Shown: positions 21,989-33,689 of the stretch, piece after piece | Layout of the letters: each line of letters opens with the position of its first letter | Numbering within the stretch: position 1 is the first letter of the stretch | Assembly (NCBI RefSeq): GCF_963678635.1 | Contig: NC_087062.1 | Span: forward strand, 7,864,193 to 7,924,192 | Origin: Symsagittifera roscoffensis | Taxonomy: Eukaryota > Xenacoelomorpha > Acoela > Convolutidae | DNA length: 60,000 nt | Direction: 5' to 3' | Translations under genes and position numbers: made by a program | The notes under the pieces: generated by a model | Seen by the model: only the letters and a program-made list of their open reading frames with translations | Database searches by the model: none | Told to the model about the DNA's origin: nothing

Positions 21989-24900
21989 TTACTTCAACCG
22001 TCCCTCATCTACAAGAGCACTAATTGGATTGTCTATGAATTGCGTTCTACGCAGTAATCTGCACCCCCGTATACAAAGGATAGCGCACCTGAGCAGCGCG
22101 AAGCTTATCTTAGTTCATTTATAGTTTATTGTTTCTGAGCAGCTTTCATGCCTTTTTTCACTAAGTTTTTCAGCTATGCGCTGCATTGTCCGAGTAGCTG
22201 CTGGTGCGGCACCAACAGTGCAGCCAAAAATGAGCGCACAGAAGCTGCTCTGTTCGACATGTGAACTCTATGTTGGTATTTTGAGTTTTTAGTGATTCAT
22301 GGTATTTATAGGCTTCTTTCAGTAGTGTTCGTATAGTTTTTGCGTGAGGGTTGAAAACTTTGACATCAAAGAAGGTTCGGCTAAACGTTGGGCCCTATAA
22401 TCCGTTTGCTTTTACGTCTAGTCACTCGTCTTCATCAGTTGTCGTTCAATTGTTGACAAAGTTCTCGCCTTGCAAAGACTGAAGCGTCGGCTCGATTTCA
22501 ACATGAGGTTGGCAAAGGTATCTCTGATTTCACAATGCCTCATGTGGGTATATCCACTTTTTGCGAAGTGAAGGGCGTGGGCAAGGTCAATAGATTGACC
22601 ACGTGCACATGTGAGTGGATTGTTGGTTGTTTCCTTTCCATGTCTGAGATAAATTCCATTCCGGAATTCGGATTTATTCAGGTTTAAATCATATCTGCTA
22701 AGTGGCAGTTAATTTAACCAGTTTGAGGCTCTTTTTTGGAGGCCGGCTAAAGTGTGTATTTTTCATTGTCACTCAACTTGCTTAAAATGTTAGTTTTTTT
22801 TTGGTTCGTTCTTTCGGTTTTAAGTGTTTTAATTTTTGTATAGATTTTTTCTCAGATATAGCTGTTAATGGGTTGTATGTGTCTAGTACTGATTATGTTT
22901 TAATTGATAATTATAGAAAATTCTGGACATTAGACACACGTTTTCAGTGGCAAAGAAGCGATGTTTGTAAGTTGATGGCTGACATTATCTTTACCAGTTA
23001 AATTTGGAATGAGATTTTCCTGCAGTATCTTCTCTCAGGTCTGCATGTTTTCTGTGGTATAAGGGTAGTTCTAATTGAAAACAAAAATTTCACTTGTTGC
23101 TCTTTGGTGTAACAGGAGTACACAATTTGCGGTGATGTTTTCGCAATACTGCCAAGTTTTTTCAGTATTTTATTATGTTCTTCTAACTGAGTTTCTAAGA
23201 AAGTGTTACATTTCGTCTCGGAGCCTATGACAGAACCAAATACTTTGGCCTCTTTCTTCATTTCAATTGCGTTATTTTTGAATACTTTTATCGCTTCATT
23301 GTATTTTTCATCTTTTACAATGAGCTGGAATTTCGATGCCTTCGCATGATTTCCAAAATATTTTCCGTGTTTGATAATGTTGTCAAAAATTCTTCGCAGG
23401 CTTTTCAAATTTCCGACTGCATTCCCATCGTCTGCATACCCTTTCTGTGTTAGGCTGTTATTGCTGACTAGTTTTATTAAAAGTAAAGTAGCTAGCCCGT
23501 ACATTGCCATTGCTAATGGGTCTCCTTGTGTGGTTTCTTCTCTAGATAGGATATATTTTTTACGAAGAGTTTAGATGGATTAGAGTATGAGTTCTGTATA
23601 GCGGGTTTTATAGAAGGGCATATACTTGCATTGACTTTTGAAGCTAGGTTCCGGTTTAGGGGTTTAAATGCATTTTACGCGTCTATCAGTAATATTGCAT
23701 GGGAATCTGTTTTCTCGTATTGCTTCCTAAGCGTATGAATTGTATATTCGATGTCATATTTTTGGCCAGGGCATAGTTGGTAATTCAATCCGAGTATCAT
23801 TAGTTCGCTTTTTGAGCACTTTGTGATCGTTCTACCTATTATTCTGCGGATGAATTGGCCTATTCCAATTGGCCTAACTCCTGGCTTTTTATCAAGTGGA
23901 ATTAGTCGCCAGGCATTATGTGGTTCAAGAAGCTCATGACTGTTGATATTTTCTGTGCAATTTCGGCTAGTGTCTTTGATATTTCAACTGACCGTTTACC
24001 AAAGTGCATTAGTATGCGTCTCCACTCATTTGTATCCAAACCTGAGGGTCCTTGAGAACAAGGTGTTGTCATGGCAGCCTTCCTAATTTTCTGCGCATTT
24101 ATTTGGTCGAATGTGAATGAGTGGAAAGGAATTGCATCTTCGGAGCGTGATGTTGTATAGTTGCTGTTTACTGGCTGCACGGGAGGATGTTTCTCGATGA
24201 GGAGTTGCTCAACAGTTTGACTTTTGTCGGTTTCCTCGAGTGATAGTATTCCTTTGGAGGTGTCAGTTAATTTAGCAATAGCACTTGATACTTTAGCGGT
24301 GCTCATTAATTTTTTCAAACCGCTGTGCTTCAGTTTTTACTTTCTTTTTATTTTTTTTGCCAAGTGCATTTGCAGCGCTTCTCCCTCGTTAAAAAGTTCA
24401 TCCAGTTCGCCCTTATGCCATTGCTTAAGCCTTCTTGGTATAGTTTTAGAGTTCAAACCATCACACTCCGATTTAGTTTTGCATAGCATGAGTTGAGGGA
24501 ATAACATTGTTGCGTGCAATGCGTATGTGTTTTCTTGTGTTTCAATTAACGAGTTGAGGCTTCTATTTAGAACGTTTTTTCAAGTTAAACACAATTCTTG
24601 CGAGGATCATGAAGACTGGTTTCCAGTGCACTTCTTGGCTTTAGATGGTTCTTATTTTATTTTTTTTTTCAGGTATGGGATTGGACCAAGGGTCGGGTGT
24701 GGCTGTTACAGTTTCGTTGCTGTTTGCAATGGCAGGATTTTGATCGTTGGTCGAAGGAGCTTGTTGAGGTTGAGTTGGAGGGGCTTGAATTTCAGTTGTA
24801 GTGTTGTCTGTAATCAGGGAGGTGCAGCGAAAGCAGCTGAAATTTTCGTCGTGGTCGCTGACTCGATTAAGGCCGCTGCATTTTACATGCATGTAGGCTT

Positions 24901-24993
24901 TGCATGTTGTGCACCAATTCCATGGTCGCGTAGGTGGTTTTTACATATGATACTATGTGTTTGATCGGACATTTTTTTTAGAGGGAACGGTAT
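21989..24993 (-). mobile_element. Dead retroelement with PHD-like finger, reverse transcriptase and endonuclease tail (copy 2)
   Basis: Same order of motifs as copy 1, with the YADD box at 23438-23427. The same in-frame TAA sits in RT motif A (23677-23675) and the same frame breaks are present. Because the lesions are shared, the element was dead before the segment was duplicated. It did not transpose to make the second copy. Confidence 0.8.
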
Positions 24994-25374
24994 CGTCAGA
25001 TTATCAAGAGAATTAGTAAATAATATAAGGAAGAAAATTTGTAAAGAATTCATTACCAAAGAACGAGAAGTGGATGCCATCTCGGCAGATCATTTGAGGA
25101 GTTAGATTTAATTTAAGATTGGGCGAAACAATGTGTGTGTGGATGAAGAAATTTAATAATTAAACAGCATATGGTTATGAATGTAGAGTTTGCGATTAAC
25201 ATCATTGTTAATGGAGCTTTGGATTGTTTTGGGGATAATTAGGGTTTTGGACTGGAACTTGTTTGTAATTAGATTGATTAAGTTTTCCTACATTTGCTCA
25301 ACTTCTCGTGGATGCAGCGCAGCCTATTATCCTTAAGCCCTGCGATAATGGTAAATGTATTAAGGCGCTTTTGT

Positions 25375-25788
25375 CTAATATTGTAATACTGTTTTATACA
25401 GATCTTGGAGTGTGGCGCCGCGGTAAGAGTGAATGGAAGATTTTACTAGAGATTGTTTGATATATTTTGTCCTTGATGTGCCAATTGCAAGCGCCTGGGA
25501 AAAGTCAGAGATGCGCCTTGCCTGGAATCGGGGCATCCACCTGAAACACAGACAGCGAAGGCAACGTTTCTAGCAAAGTTTTTCGAAAACCAACCCATGT
25601 TTCTTAGACCGCTCCAGGAAGGCCCTCGAATGGCAAGCTCGCAACACATTGGCGCGACTACGGCGGGAAGTATATTGCAACTTGTCTTTTAAAGGGAATA
25701 TAAATTCATGAATACCATAATTTTCTAAATAAACAATAAAGGCTGTGGCTCGATTGTGTCTACGGGACGAGAGAATGGCTATTGACTT
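25375..25788 (-). CDS. Two-exon unknown gene, 3' part (copy 2)
   Basis: Exons at 25788-25595 and 25540-25375, with the same splice signals and open frame as at 19857-19444. The frame is preserved in both copies, but they are so similar that this says little about selection. Family unknown. Confidence 0.4.
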
Positions 25789-26876
25789 CTGCAAAAAAAA
25801 ACGACAAGGCAAACAAATGAGCTCATAAACAAACGATAGTCACTATAAAAATCTATGCATGGAACCGATGAAAACATTTATTATCATTTTTTATGTTTTG
25901 AAACTTGTAATTAGGAACTTTATTTCGGCTTATTTGTTTTTTTTTATATGAAGGATTTTTTATATGAAGGAAACTTTAAAGATTATTGAAAGTGGCGAGC
26001 TTCCTAATTCATGCTACTGGGGTACATGACTCTTAGCCTACAGTATTTACGAAATGGTCCGTAATTTTCTCTGAAGACAAACCAAAAAAATGTCTCAAAT
26101 TTCAGAGATCTATTTTTTCTTTAATAAAATTTATGAAAATATTGAATCTTACAATGAAATTATAAAAAAGGGGATAAATCATGATTTTAAAAAATATATA
26201 TATTTTTTATCATTTTGACTGCATGGAATATCTTTACAGACATTTTTGATCCCTAAATTTGTATAAGAAGTGTATTATTTGACAACCCGGCTTTCCAAAC
26301 GTGCTCAGAATGCTTATTTTTTTCAAAAAAAAAACTATCACAATCCCTCTCCCCCCACCATTAGTTAAAATCAAAGCGCCGCTAACATATCACAAAATTT
26401 GTATTTGCAAATTTTGCAGAGGTCGTATCCACTTTTCTTGTTTCTAGCAGTTGCAAAAAATACAAGTGAATCTTGAAAGCTAATTATACATTCACACAGA
26501 AACAACTCTGTCCTCTACTTTTGAACAATACAGTGTTTTGGCGCAAAAAGTAATCCCTGCTTATGCTAATTCACCCACTTGGTAATCAACCAATTACTTA
26601 ACTGAATCTTTTCACGATTAAACTATTCAAAATGTGCCTCTCAAATAATGAGGCTTATGGTTTTGTTAATGAGTTTCAGTCCCAAATATCCCCAAAGTAT
26701 TTAAAGCTCTTTCGTCATATGCATTTTTAAATGACTTCGGCACTTCAAAAAAAAGCGTTTGACCATACTTTCATTATTTCAAAACTTGTCAACCGGATTG
26801 AGTTGCTTGTTTAGTTCTCTATTTTTTCCTTCGAAGGAAAACCTTGGAAAAAAGTTTAAAAAAAACTCTGCTATTG
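25789..26876. other. Spacer between divergent genes (copy 2)
   Basis: Copy of the spacer at 19858-20940. No exon or clear core promoter seen. Confidence 0.5.
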
Positions 26877-28309
26877 ATGGAAAGAAGCTTCAAATGGAAG
26901 CCTGCCAGTGTAGCCATGAAAACTGCCCCCCTAGCGAGGGGTGCCTACTTCATCGGACTGAGCAGGGGAGGGGGCAAAGTGCAGCTGTTGTATACGGGGT
27001 CAACTCATACCCAGAGCAACCTCAGATCTACAATTCGACAGGTAAAGTTCTAGACTGTTTGTTTGATATTTCAATCTGTTTAAAGGGGGTGTCGTAAATC
27101 GTTAACTAGTACCAAAAGGGGACCCTTTGGGTAGTTAGAGAGTTGAATGCTTGAAGAAATGGAACGTCTTGAAGGGGTATCATTTCAAGAGATTTTTCGA
27201 GATATATTTGCTAAATTGAATAAAATTGGCTCAACTAAACCATCTGGGCGAATGTATAGTCAGCAATAAATTTAGGGGGTTTAAATTTTTTTAATGTTTT
27301 TTCTCTTTTTTTATTTTTCTTGTTTTCTGCAGGTGTTCACGGGTGGCTCGATTGACAACTGGGACGAGCGACTGGGTTGTTTCCTGATGGGGGCATCCAA
27401 AAGACACCTCCTGGTAGACTGGGTCGTCCTCAAGTTCCCCCAAGACACCATAGGCGACTACGTCCTACAGTACGCCAAAATTAACAGGTAACTTACCATC
27501 CTTCTCTAATTTTAACAGCCTCAGAACCTAAAAAATTCATAACAAGAAATTATAGAATGAAAATCGGATTTAATGTTGACATCAAACTGGTTCGTTGATT
27601 TTGTGGCTGAGGCATGGCCTTGTATAATGGCATTATTATACATTATCTTTACAACAGTAAATTAAAGGCTAAGACAGCCTTTTTTGGTCGCTTTTACGCT
27701 AATTGTTTATATTTCAATGTTGGAAAAAAAATTATAAAAAAAGCAATTTGATACATTTTCTTCTTTGTTTCTATCGCTATCGAGAAAAAACGGTTTGCTA
27801 ATAGAGGTTCCACCTGACAGGCAAACCTGAATTTTTGAAATCATTTCAAGGATGCAGTTAGCAATTAGCTGAAATTATGTATTTTTTTTGTTATGTAATA
27901 ACTGCTTCTTGACATTTCAATTATTATATAATTATTATATAAATCTTTGTCGCTTTCAATCATATCAAAAATTCGAAATTTTTTAACTGTCAAATATAGA
28001 GATATTAATTCTTAGTAGTGAAACCTTATTGGTGAATAGTCAATTGCATCTATTTTTCTATTTTTCAAAATTTTAAGTTTTTATCTTTATGCTAAATTTA
28101 CAGTCCCCTAACTCGCCTTTAATATTTGAATTTTTTGAAAGTATTATCTAGCGATATTTGTTGATTTTTGTAAAATATTATATAAAGATATTCAAAATGA
28201 CTTTTTTTTGTTACATTTTCCTATCTTGTGTTTCAGACGTCTTCCAATGTACAACCCACCTTCTGAGGAGAGATGGGGAAAAGCAAAACAGCCGTTCTTC
28301 CAATACTAG
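26877..28309 (+). CDS. Small GIY-YIG-like protein, complete three-exon gene (130 aa)
   Basis: Exons are 26877-27041, 27333-27487 and 28237-28309. The junctions are CGACAG|GTAAAG, TTCTGCAG|GTG, AACAG|GTAACT and TTGTGTTTCAG|ACG, all GT-AG and in frame. Exon 3 adds RLPMYNPPSEERWGK and ends QPFFQY-TAG. The start is the first ATG of the exon. The frame is open further up but has only TTG there. Residues 22-24 (GAY) and 39-41 (YTG), with an Arg at 50, resemble the two strands and following helix of a GIY-YIG nuclease core (GxY, 14 residues, YxG, then R). LLVDWVVLKFP and the following helix would fit the rest of that fold. The 14-residue spacing is longer than the common 10-11 but near that of SLX1-type proteins. 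I do not recognise an orthologue, so nuclease activity is inference. Its 5' half is duplicated at 20941. Confidence 0.75.
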
Positions 28310-28487
28310 ACTACAATCAAAAATATTCAAAATAACCTGAAAAAGAATGCAGGAAAAAACTGAAAAAATTGAGGAAAATATTTATAAAATCAAAACTCTG
28401 AGCATAACTCTTGGTATCCGGGCTCTTAGACATATTATTTTAGTAGACAAGTTATTCAAAATATAACAGATTATGCGCTAAACTTTG

Positions 28488-28493
28488 AATAAA
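28488..28493 (+). terminator. Polyadenylation signal of the GIY-YIG-like gene
   Basis: AATAAA lies 179 nt after the stop codon at 28309, in AT-rich DNA. It is the best-placed canonical signal. Confidence 0.45.
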
Positions 28494-31061
28494 TTTGCTT
28501 AGATTTCAACAATATAAATATTTAATCTTTTATATAACCTGTTTGTTGCTGTCTATATTAAGAAAATTACATAATATAGATTGCACTTGCGTCAACTTAT
28601 TGTTCGCTCAGCTTATTTTTTGAAGTCAGTTGTTCTCAAGCGGACGATATGTTCATCACCCCCTTCCCCCCCCCCCCCCCCCCCACTTGTGATTTGTGAT
28701 AGATAATAACTATTCCTACTACTACAGAAGTACAAGTATAGGAGTTGTTTGATGTCATTAGTTCCATTCGGAATTCTAAATGGACTTAATAATTGTCCCA
28801 AACAGCCGCGAGTAGTAAGTAACTACGAGGTTGAGAAGGGCGGAAAGAATATTCCAGAAATGGGAAAGAGTTATGACCAAGGGGGTGTTTTTTCTTCCCG
28901 ATTTTGAGCGCCCAAAAAGCTCGTAAGGGGTCAAGTATGATACTAAAACATCCCTATAAGTCGTGACTTGGAATTTCTTAACAATTTTTTTTTTCAAATT
29001 TATTCAGTGTAGTGAAAAAATGGTCCGGACAAAAAATGCTTAAGTTTATTCTGATAAGCCTTAATAGAAGTGATTGCGAGTAGGTTGCAACCATAATTAT
29101 AAAGACACACAGCGTATTGCAAACTACACTCTTTTTCTATAAATTAGTTGTTAAATGCCCGATAAACTGGAATTAAATTGGTCTTAACTCCAAATCGTAA
29201 ATTTAAACTGAGCCACCGAGTTCCCGTAAACTTTTTCGAAAAAAAAAACGAGTTTCCTGATCGACCGCCTAACGGCGCTGCAGTAAGTGTTGAATTTAAA
29301 AGAAAATTCCAGTAACAAGCGGCCACACCATCTTTCCACAAACACAATCATAGCAAAGAAGAATATCCAAAACTACATGCAAAGCTTATCAAAACAAGAT
29401 TGCACGTATTAGAGCACAGCCCCGAATAACTAGAACCCCTTAAGGAGTAAAGAGGAATTTATATTTTAATAGACTCAAAAGTCGATTTTTTTAAAAATGA
29501 AAACAAAAACCTGCACTTTTCAATTTTGCTTTTAAATACTACCACCACACGCTATCACTGGAACATATTTGGTCGATAAAATTTGCGTGTAGCATGATAT
29601 AGGTTACAAATAGTTAATTCAAAGCTAAACCGAAAGACTTCTGGAATTAAAGCTTACACTCTAAGAGAACAATATATATCGCGCATTAATTTTACCAATT
29701 GAGACGACCAATTGGCCATTTTCAAACCAACAAAGCTCTACAGAAATGGAAAATGTCCTTTCAATAACATATCTACAAAATACTAGAAGCTCAAACTAAA
29801 TTTTTCAAACTGAAACAAGACTAATCGTATCAGAACAAACACTTGAATCTTCCGACTGCCCTTCATCTAGTCTGGAAAAGTGTTTGGTAAAAGAAATCGA
29901 TAGAAGAAATATTGACAAACCATGACTTTCAGGCTGATAACATCAAATTTTATACGTTTTTGTTTGAATCGAGTATGTAAATAATAAGATTAATTAGCTT
30001 GCCTCCGTTCAGTTTGGAGCAATTTTAAAGAGGACCGTCATCCTGTTTCAAGCGTTAATAACCGATTATAATATGATTTTAGTACCAGTCTTAGAAAAAT
30101 TGAGAAAGAAATGATTTTAATCAATTAACAATCTATTATAATATCTCTTTTTGAAATCAAATATAATCAATTATAATACATAATGATCGAGTAAAATCGA
30201 TTGCTTTTATCCAATTTTTTAATTCATTTGTTTTGCAGAAAAAATCGATTGTTTATAACCCATTTTGTTTTACCATTTTGTCTTCGATCTTCCACCTGAA
30301 ATGCTTATATTTTATAGCTGTTTTATGATGCACATTTTAAGTTTTTTTGACCAACAAAAAATATCAGCTCACTGCTTTGATTTCTTGGCTTATATATTAG
30401 AATAGTTTTATTTCACCTACCGGGGGATTCTTTCATAAAACTTTGGTTACGTGGTAAAACATTGTTGTCAGATGAAACAAAGAGTAACAAGAGATCTCAT
30501 TTTTAGAAATTTTTGGAAGAAAATATGATTATGATCAATTACAAAAAATTATTATTAATTAAAAGAGATTATAAGAGTATAAGAGATTATAAAAGATTAT
30601 AAAAGATTTTCGGAAAAATTATAAACAACTTTAATTGATTGTAATTTATAATAATGTCTTGAAAAATGTTATCATTATAATGGACTAAAAAGCGTTCAAA
30701 AATCTTACTTTGGCGCTTATAGTTAATTATAATTTTGATAAAAGTACAATTGCATTTCTAATATAATCGATTATTTTTCTTTTTTTACTGAGTGCGGCAT
30801 AAGAGTTCTGCTTTACACTTTTAGCATCAAACTTCATGCTATAAAACAAGCAGTTTGAATAGTCTCGCATTACATTAAAAGATTGGTCTGTGCACCCGAC
30901 CAACGGAGCCAAGCTGGATAAAGAGATCGATCGCCCGAGTAAGCAAAATCTCTTTTGAAAATTTTTCTGAACAAAAAAAACAGAGCTTTTAAATTTCTCT
31001 TTTTTTTGAAAACTGTTTTTTTTTTCAACAATACAGTTCGTATCAGGGCTCGTGTTGGATT
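28494..31061. other. AT-rich intergenic DNA
   Basis: No exon can be supported. A 19-C run lies at 28666-28684. Between 30060 and 30640 short ATTATAAT-type motifs recur, with a small AAGAGATTATAA tandem at 30561-30608. The 114-aa minus-strand frame at 30727-31071 has no recognisable feature. Confidence 0.55.
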
Positions 31062-31115
31062 TACTTAACAATTACCCCCCCCCCCCCTTTAAGAAAAGGG
31101 AGCAATTGTTAAGTA
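31062..31115. repeat. Inverted repeat around a C run
   Basis: TACTTAACAATT (31062-31073) is followed by a 13-C run and by AATTGTTAAGTA (31104-31115). These are perfect 12-bp complementary arms. A related sequence (GGCAATTCTTAAGTAGGTACCAAAG, then GGGCAATTGTTATGTAGATT) follows at ~31213-31260, and another lies near 56320. Confidence 0.7.
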
Positions 31116-32009
31116 GATTAATATAACGCATTTTCGACCAATCAAATTGCAGCAAAATTAGAAGTCTCAATACAATGCTCTAGCGCTAATTTACTGCTTT
31201 TATTAATATGGGTGGCAATTCTTAAGTAGGTACCAAAGGGAGGGCAATTGTTATGTAGATTCCCCGTGTTTTCTATTTGTCGATTGAATTTTTGCCATTT
31301 TTTTTCTGTGGTATCTTTGTGCAAAACAGTGTACATTGTTTGAAGTGATGTTTTTAAATTGTGTTTCACAATGATTGAAATCTTGGTTACTGCAAAATTT
31401 TTGTGAGAGACTTCTTGACTGTTAGTGCAAAAACTGTATGGGGAGTTTTATGATTGCTGCCAAACATTTTTTGGCGGCAAAAAAAATGTTAAAATAGTAA
31501 ACCTCTAAACTGCTATACTAAAAAGTTGAAAAAAGAATGAAATAAGTAATATTTTAATAACGATAATTATAATGTTACGCGACCGCTCCAACTGAGCGAG
31601 TGCGGACAAAATCAGTTAGTACCAGACTTTATTTAGTCAAACTTAATGAGCAATCACAACACTTTCCTCACTTGGGAAAAAACAGGCTGAAGCTCTAATA
31701 TATATAAACTGCAAGTAACTTTTTGCTTGGATTCCCGAAAAAAGGAGGCTTTTATGAATAAATCAAATCAAACTAAGTAAGCACTTAGAGTTCTGGTTAC
31801 AAAGAAAAAAGTTGAATTCGATTTAGTCCGAAGGAATAGTCAGTAAAAAATTTACTGATTCGGAGGAGTACTAAATGTAGGGTATGTATACTGCAAAATT
31901 AGAAACTTGTAATGCAAGAAGGAGAGTATAGTAAGCTAAATAAATCTAAACTAAGGTTTAGTCACAAAATTCGTTTGTATTTAAATTTAAAATTCAAGAA
32001 TTCGCAGAC
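31116..32009. other. Intergenic DNA
   Basis: No gene seen apart from the dispersed repeat at ~31205-31265. Confidence 0.5.
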
Positions 32010-32356
32010 CTGTTTTGGCAGATGGCTTTCCGTAATCGACTCCATTTCAATATCATCCTCCCTGTTCGGTCTTGGCCCCAATGGAATCAACAAATTCTCC
32101 AGTTCTAAAAATGATCGAACTTCTGATGCCTCTGAATGATTGTCCGATGGACGTATGTACTCATAACTACTGGACTGCGTTTTTCAGAAGTGTTTTCCTG
32201 CAATTTAGAGGTCGAAGTGTCTGTAATCGTTTCTAGTGATTCGGCCACCGAGACTAGCTTTCGTACTGAGTTATTGTCAGCTGTTACCTGTTTTGAATGG
32301 GGTTCTAGAATCCAGGATCGCAGGGTTTGAGGTAAAACCGTCTTATCCAGTAGACT
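32010..32356 (-). pseudogene. Coding-like fragment of unknown family
   Basis: The minus strand reads LDKTVLPQTLRSWILEPHSK and on to TSTSKLQENTSEKRS. It then continues in another frame as SSYEYIRPSDNHSEASEVRS down to ITESHLPKQ before a CAG|GTCTGC. Composition is protein-like in both frames. Either a one-base frameshift near 32175 or a short intron (CAG|GTAACA to CGCAG|TCC, phase 0 on both sides) joins them. I do not recognise it. Confidence 0.3.
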
Positions 32357-32788
32357 TTATCCAAGTTTTGGATGGCCTTCATTTCTGCGCAGATAAGAAA
32401 ACCTGTAAAAGTGTCTGTCAACTTCGTAAATGGCAAATATACTGACACAAGGAAGCCATAATTTAGATCCATGTTTTCCGACATTTAAGGTCAAGTGGTA
32501 TTTTCAGTCAAAATTGAGTCCTGCAGGCTTCTTTCTGACTCACTCTGGCTGGTTTTGCTCTCTAGGTGGCTCGCGGGTTTGATAGAGATAGGACAACCCG
32601 TCGGATATCTTGTCTCTCTTTGATTGACAATTCGGTCACCTAAATTTTATCACTCTATTTTAAATTAAATATCAATAATTTCCGGAGTTGCTGCAAAATT
32701 GCCGTTTCAAAAAAAATTGAATGCCGAGTTCTTTAATATTTCTTATAGCATGCCTATTTAAGGAAACGTTCCTATAGTCCATTCCCAG

Positions 32789-32985
32789 TTGATCAAAGCG
32801 CAATGTTAAAAAACAGAAAAAATTATTCAACCTCTTCTAAATAAACTGTGGAAATTTTTTTCGGGATTCGTTATGGTTGGAATCCTAGTTGATAAAAGCG
32901 TAAATTTAAAAAACAGAAAAAATTATTCAACCTCTTTTAAATAAACTGTGGAAAATTTTTTCGGGATTCGTTATGGTTGGAATCG
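32789..32985. repeat. Direct tandem repeat, two ~100-bp copies
   Basis: GTTGATCAAAGCGCAATGTT starts a block that recurs 100 bp later as GTTGATAAAAGCGTAAATTT. Both contain ATTATTCAACCTCTT and TTCGGGATTCGTTATGGTTG. The same pair occurs in unit C at ~42419-42615. Confidence 0.85.
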
Positions 32986-33667
32986 TGTTTTTGGCTTGTC
33001 CTTGCCATTTTTCTTCTGCATGATTGGTTACTTCGAGACTGTGGGGCTGTTTGATCCCGATGGTGGTGCGGAGACTGTTACTTCTAGCAAATGTCCTAGA
33101 TTTAGCTCGTTTCGTTTTTTGAAAAGGAATTGCACCTGTTGAAACATTTTGGGTACAACATGGTAAGGTAATGTTTCCCTTGAACATTCGTAGATTTTTT
33201 CCGTTCGATATTTGAATCGGGGTTTCCAATGAGCTCAACATTTTGTATGCGATTTCACGATAGTAAGATTATCTGCTTCACTGTCAGTTAATTTTTTGTA
33301 AAACTTTCTTTTGGTTGAAGGTCTTTTCACTGCATTACGAAAGAGATTGTTTAGAAGGATAGAATGATGGGTCTGATACGTATACTTTTTCCTAAGAGAT
33401 CTGGTTGCGTTTGGAAGAATTGTGGCTGGATGTTCATCATCTACTCTCATTTGTTTTGATGTTTTGAATTTTGATTTTTTTAGTTGTTGCTGATTGTTTT
33501 TTCAGTTTGTGGATGTTTGCTTATTGTTTGAGGTTTTGTTTTGTGTCAATGGTAGAATACAATAGTTGGAGACGAAAGGAATCAAAGTGATTTCTAGAAA
33601 ACGACCAGACTCTTTAAATTAATATTTTCGAGAGTTTGATCAGGATTTGAAGAAATTGAATCAATGG
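32927..33667 (-). pseudogene. Minus-strand unknown open region of the PLE unit (unit A)
   Basis: Reading on the minus strand, a low-complexity N-rich part leads to RVDDEHPATILPNATRSLRK and FYKKLTDSEADNLTIVKS. After a frame break comes REIAYKMLSSLETPIQISNG, ending HSLFKRG at 32927. It is antisense to the PLE and sits just upstream of the PLE tail in all three units. It is broken in each, so it may be part of another mobile element or of a captured gene. Family not recognised. Confidence 0.35.
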
Positions 33668-33689
33668 AAAAATGATTTTTGGATGATAC

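Larger units (their letters stand above)
21704..27604. repeat. 5.93-kb tandem segmental duplication, unit 2
   Basis: Second copy of the unit described at 15772-21703. After ~27604 the sequence continues into unique DNA (GTGGCTGAGG...), which holds exon 3 of the GIY-YIG-like gene. This right flank is therefore the original one. Confidence 0.95.

Noticed and set aside
27488-27493. TAA right after exon 2 as the normal stop of the GIY-YIG-like gene
   Set aside because: The junction AACAG|GTAACT is a good donor, and a phase-matched exon with a strong acceptor and its own stop lies at 28237-28309. The short form remains possible only for the upstream copy.
30727-31071. 114-aa minus-strand frame in AT-rich intergenic DNA
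   Set aside because: It has low complexity, lysine and phenylalanine runs, no domain and no splice or promoter context.
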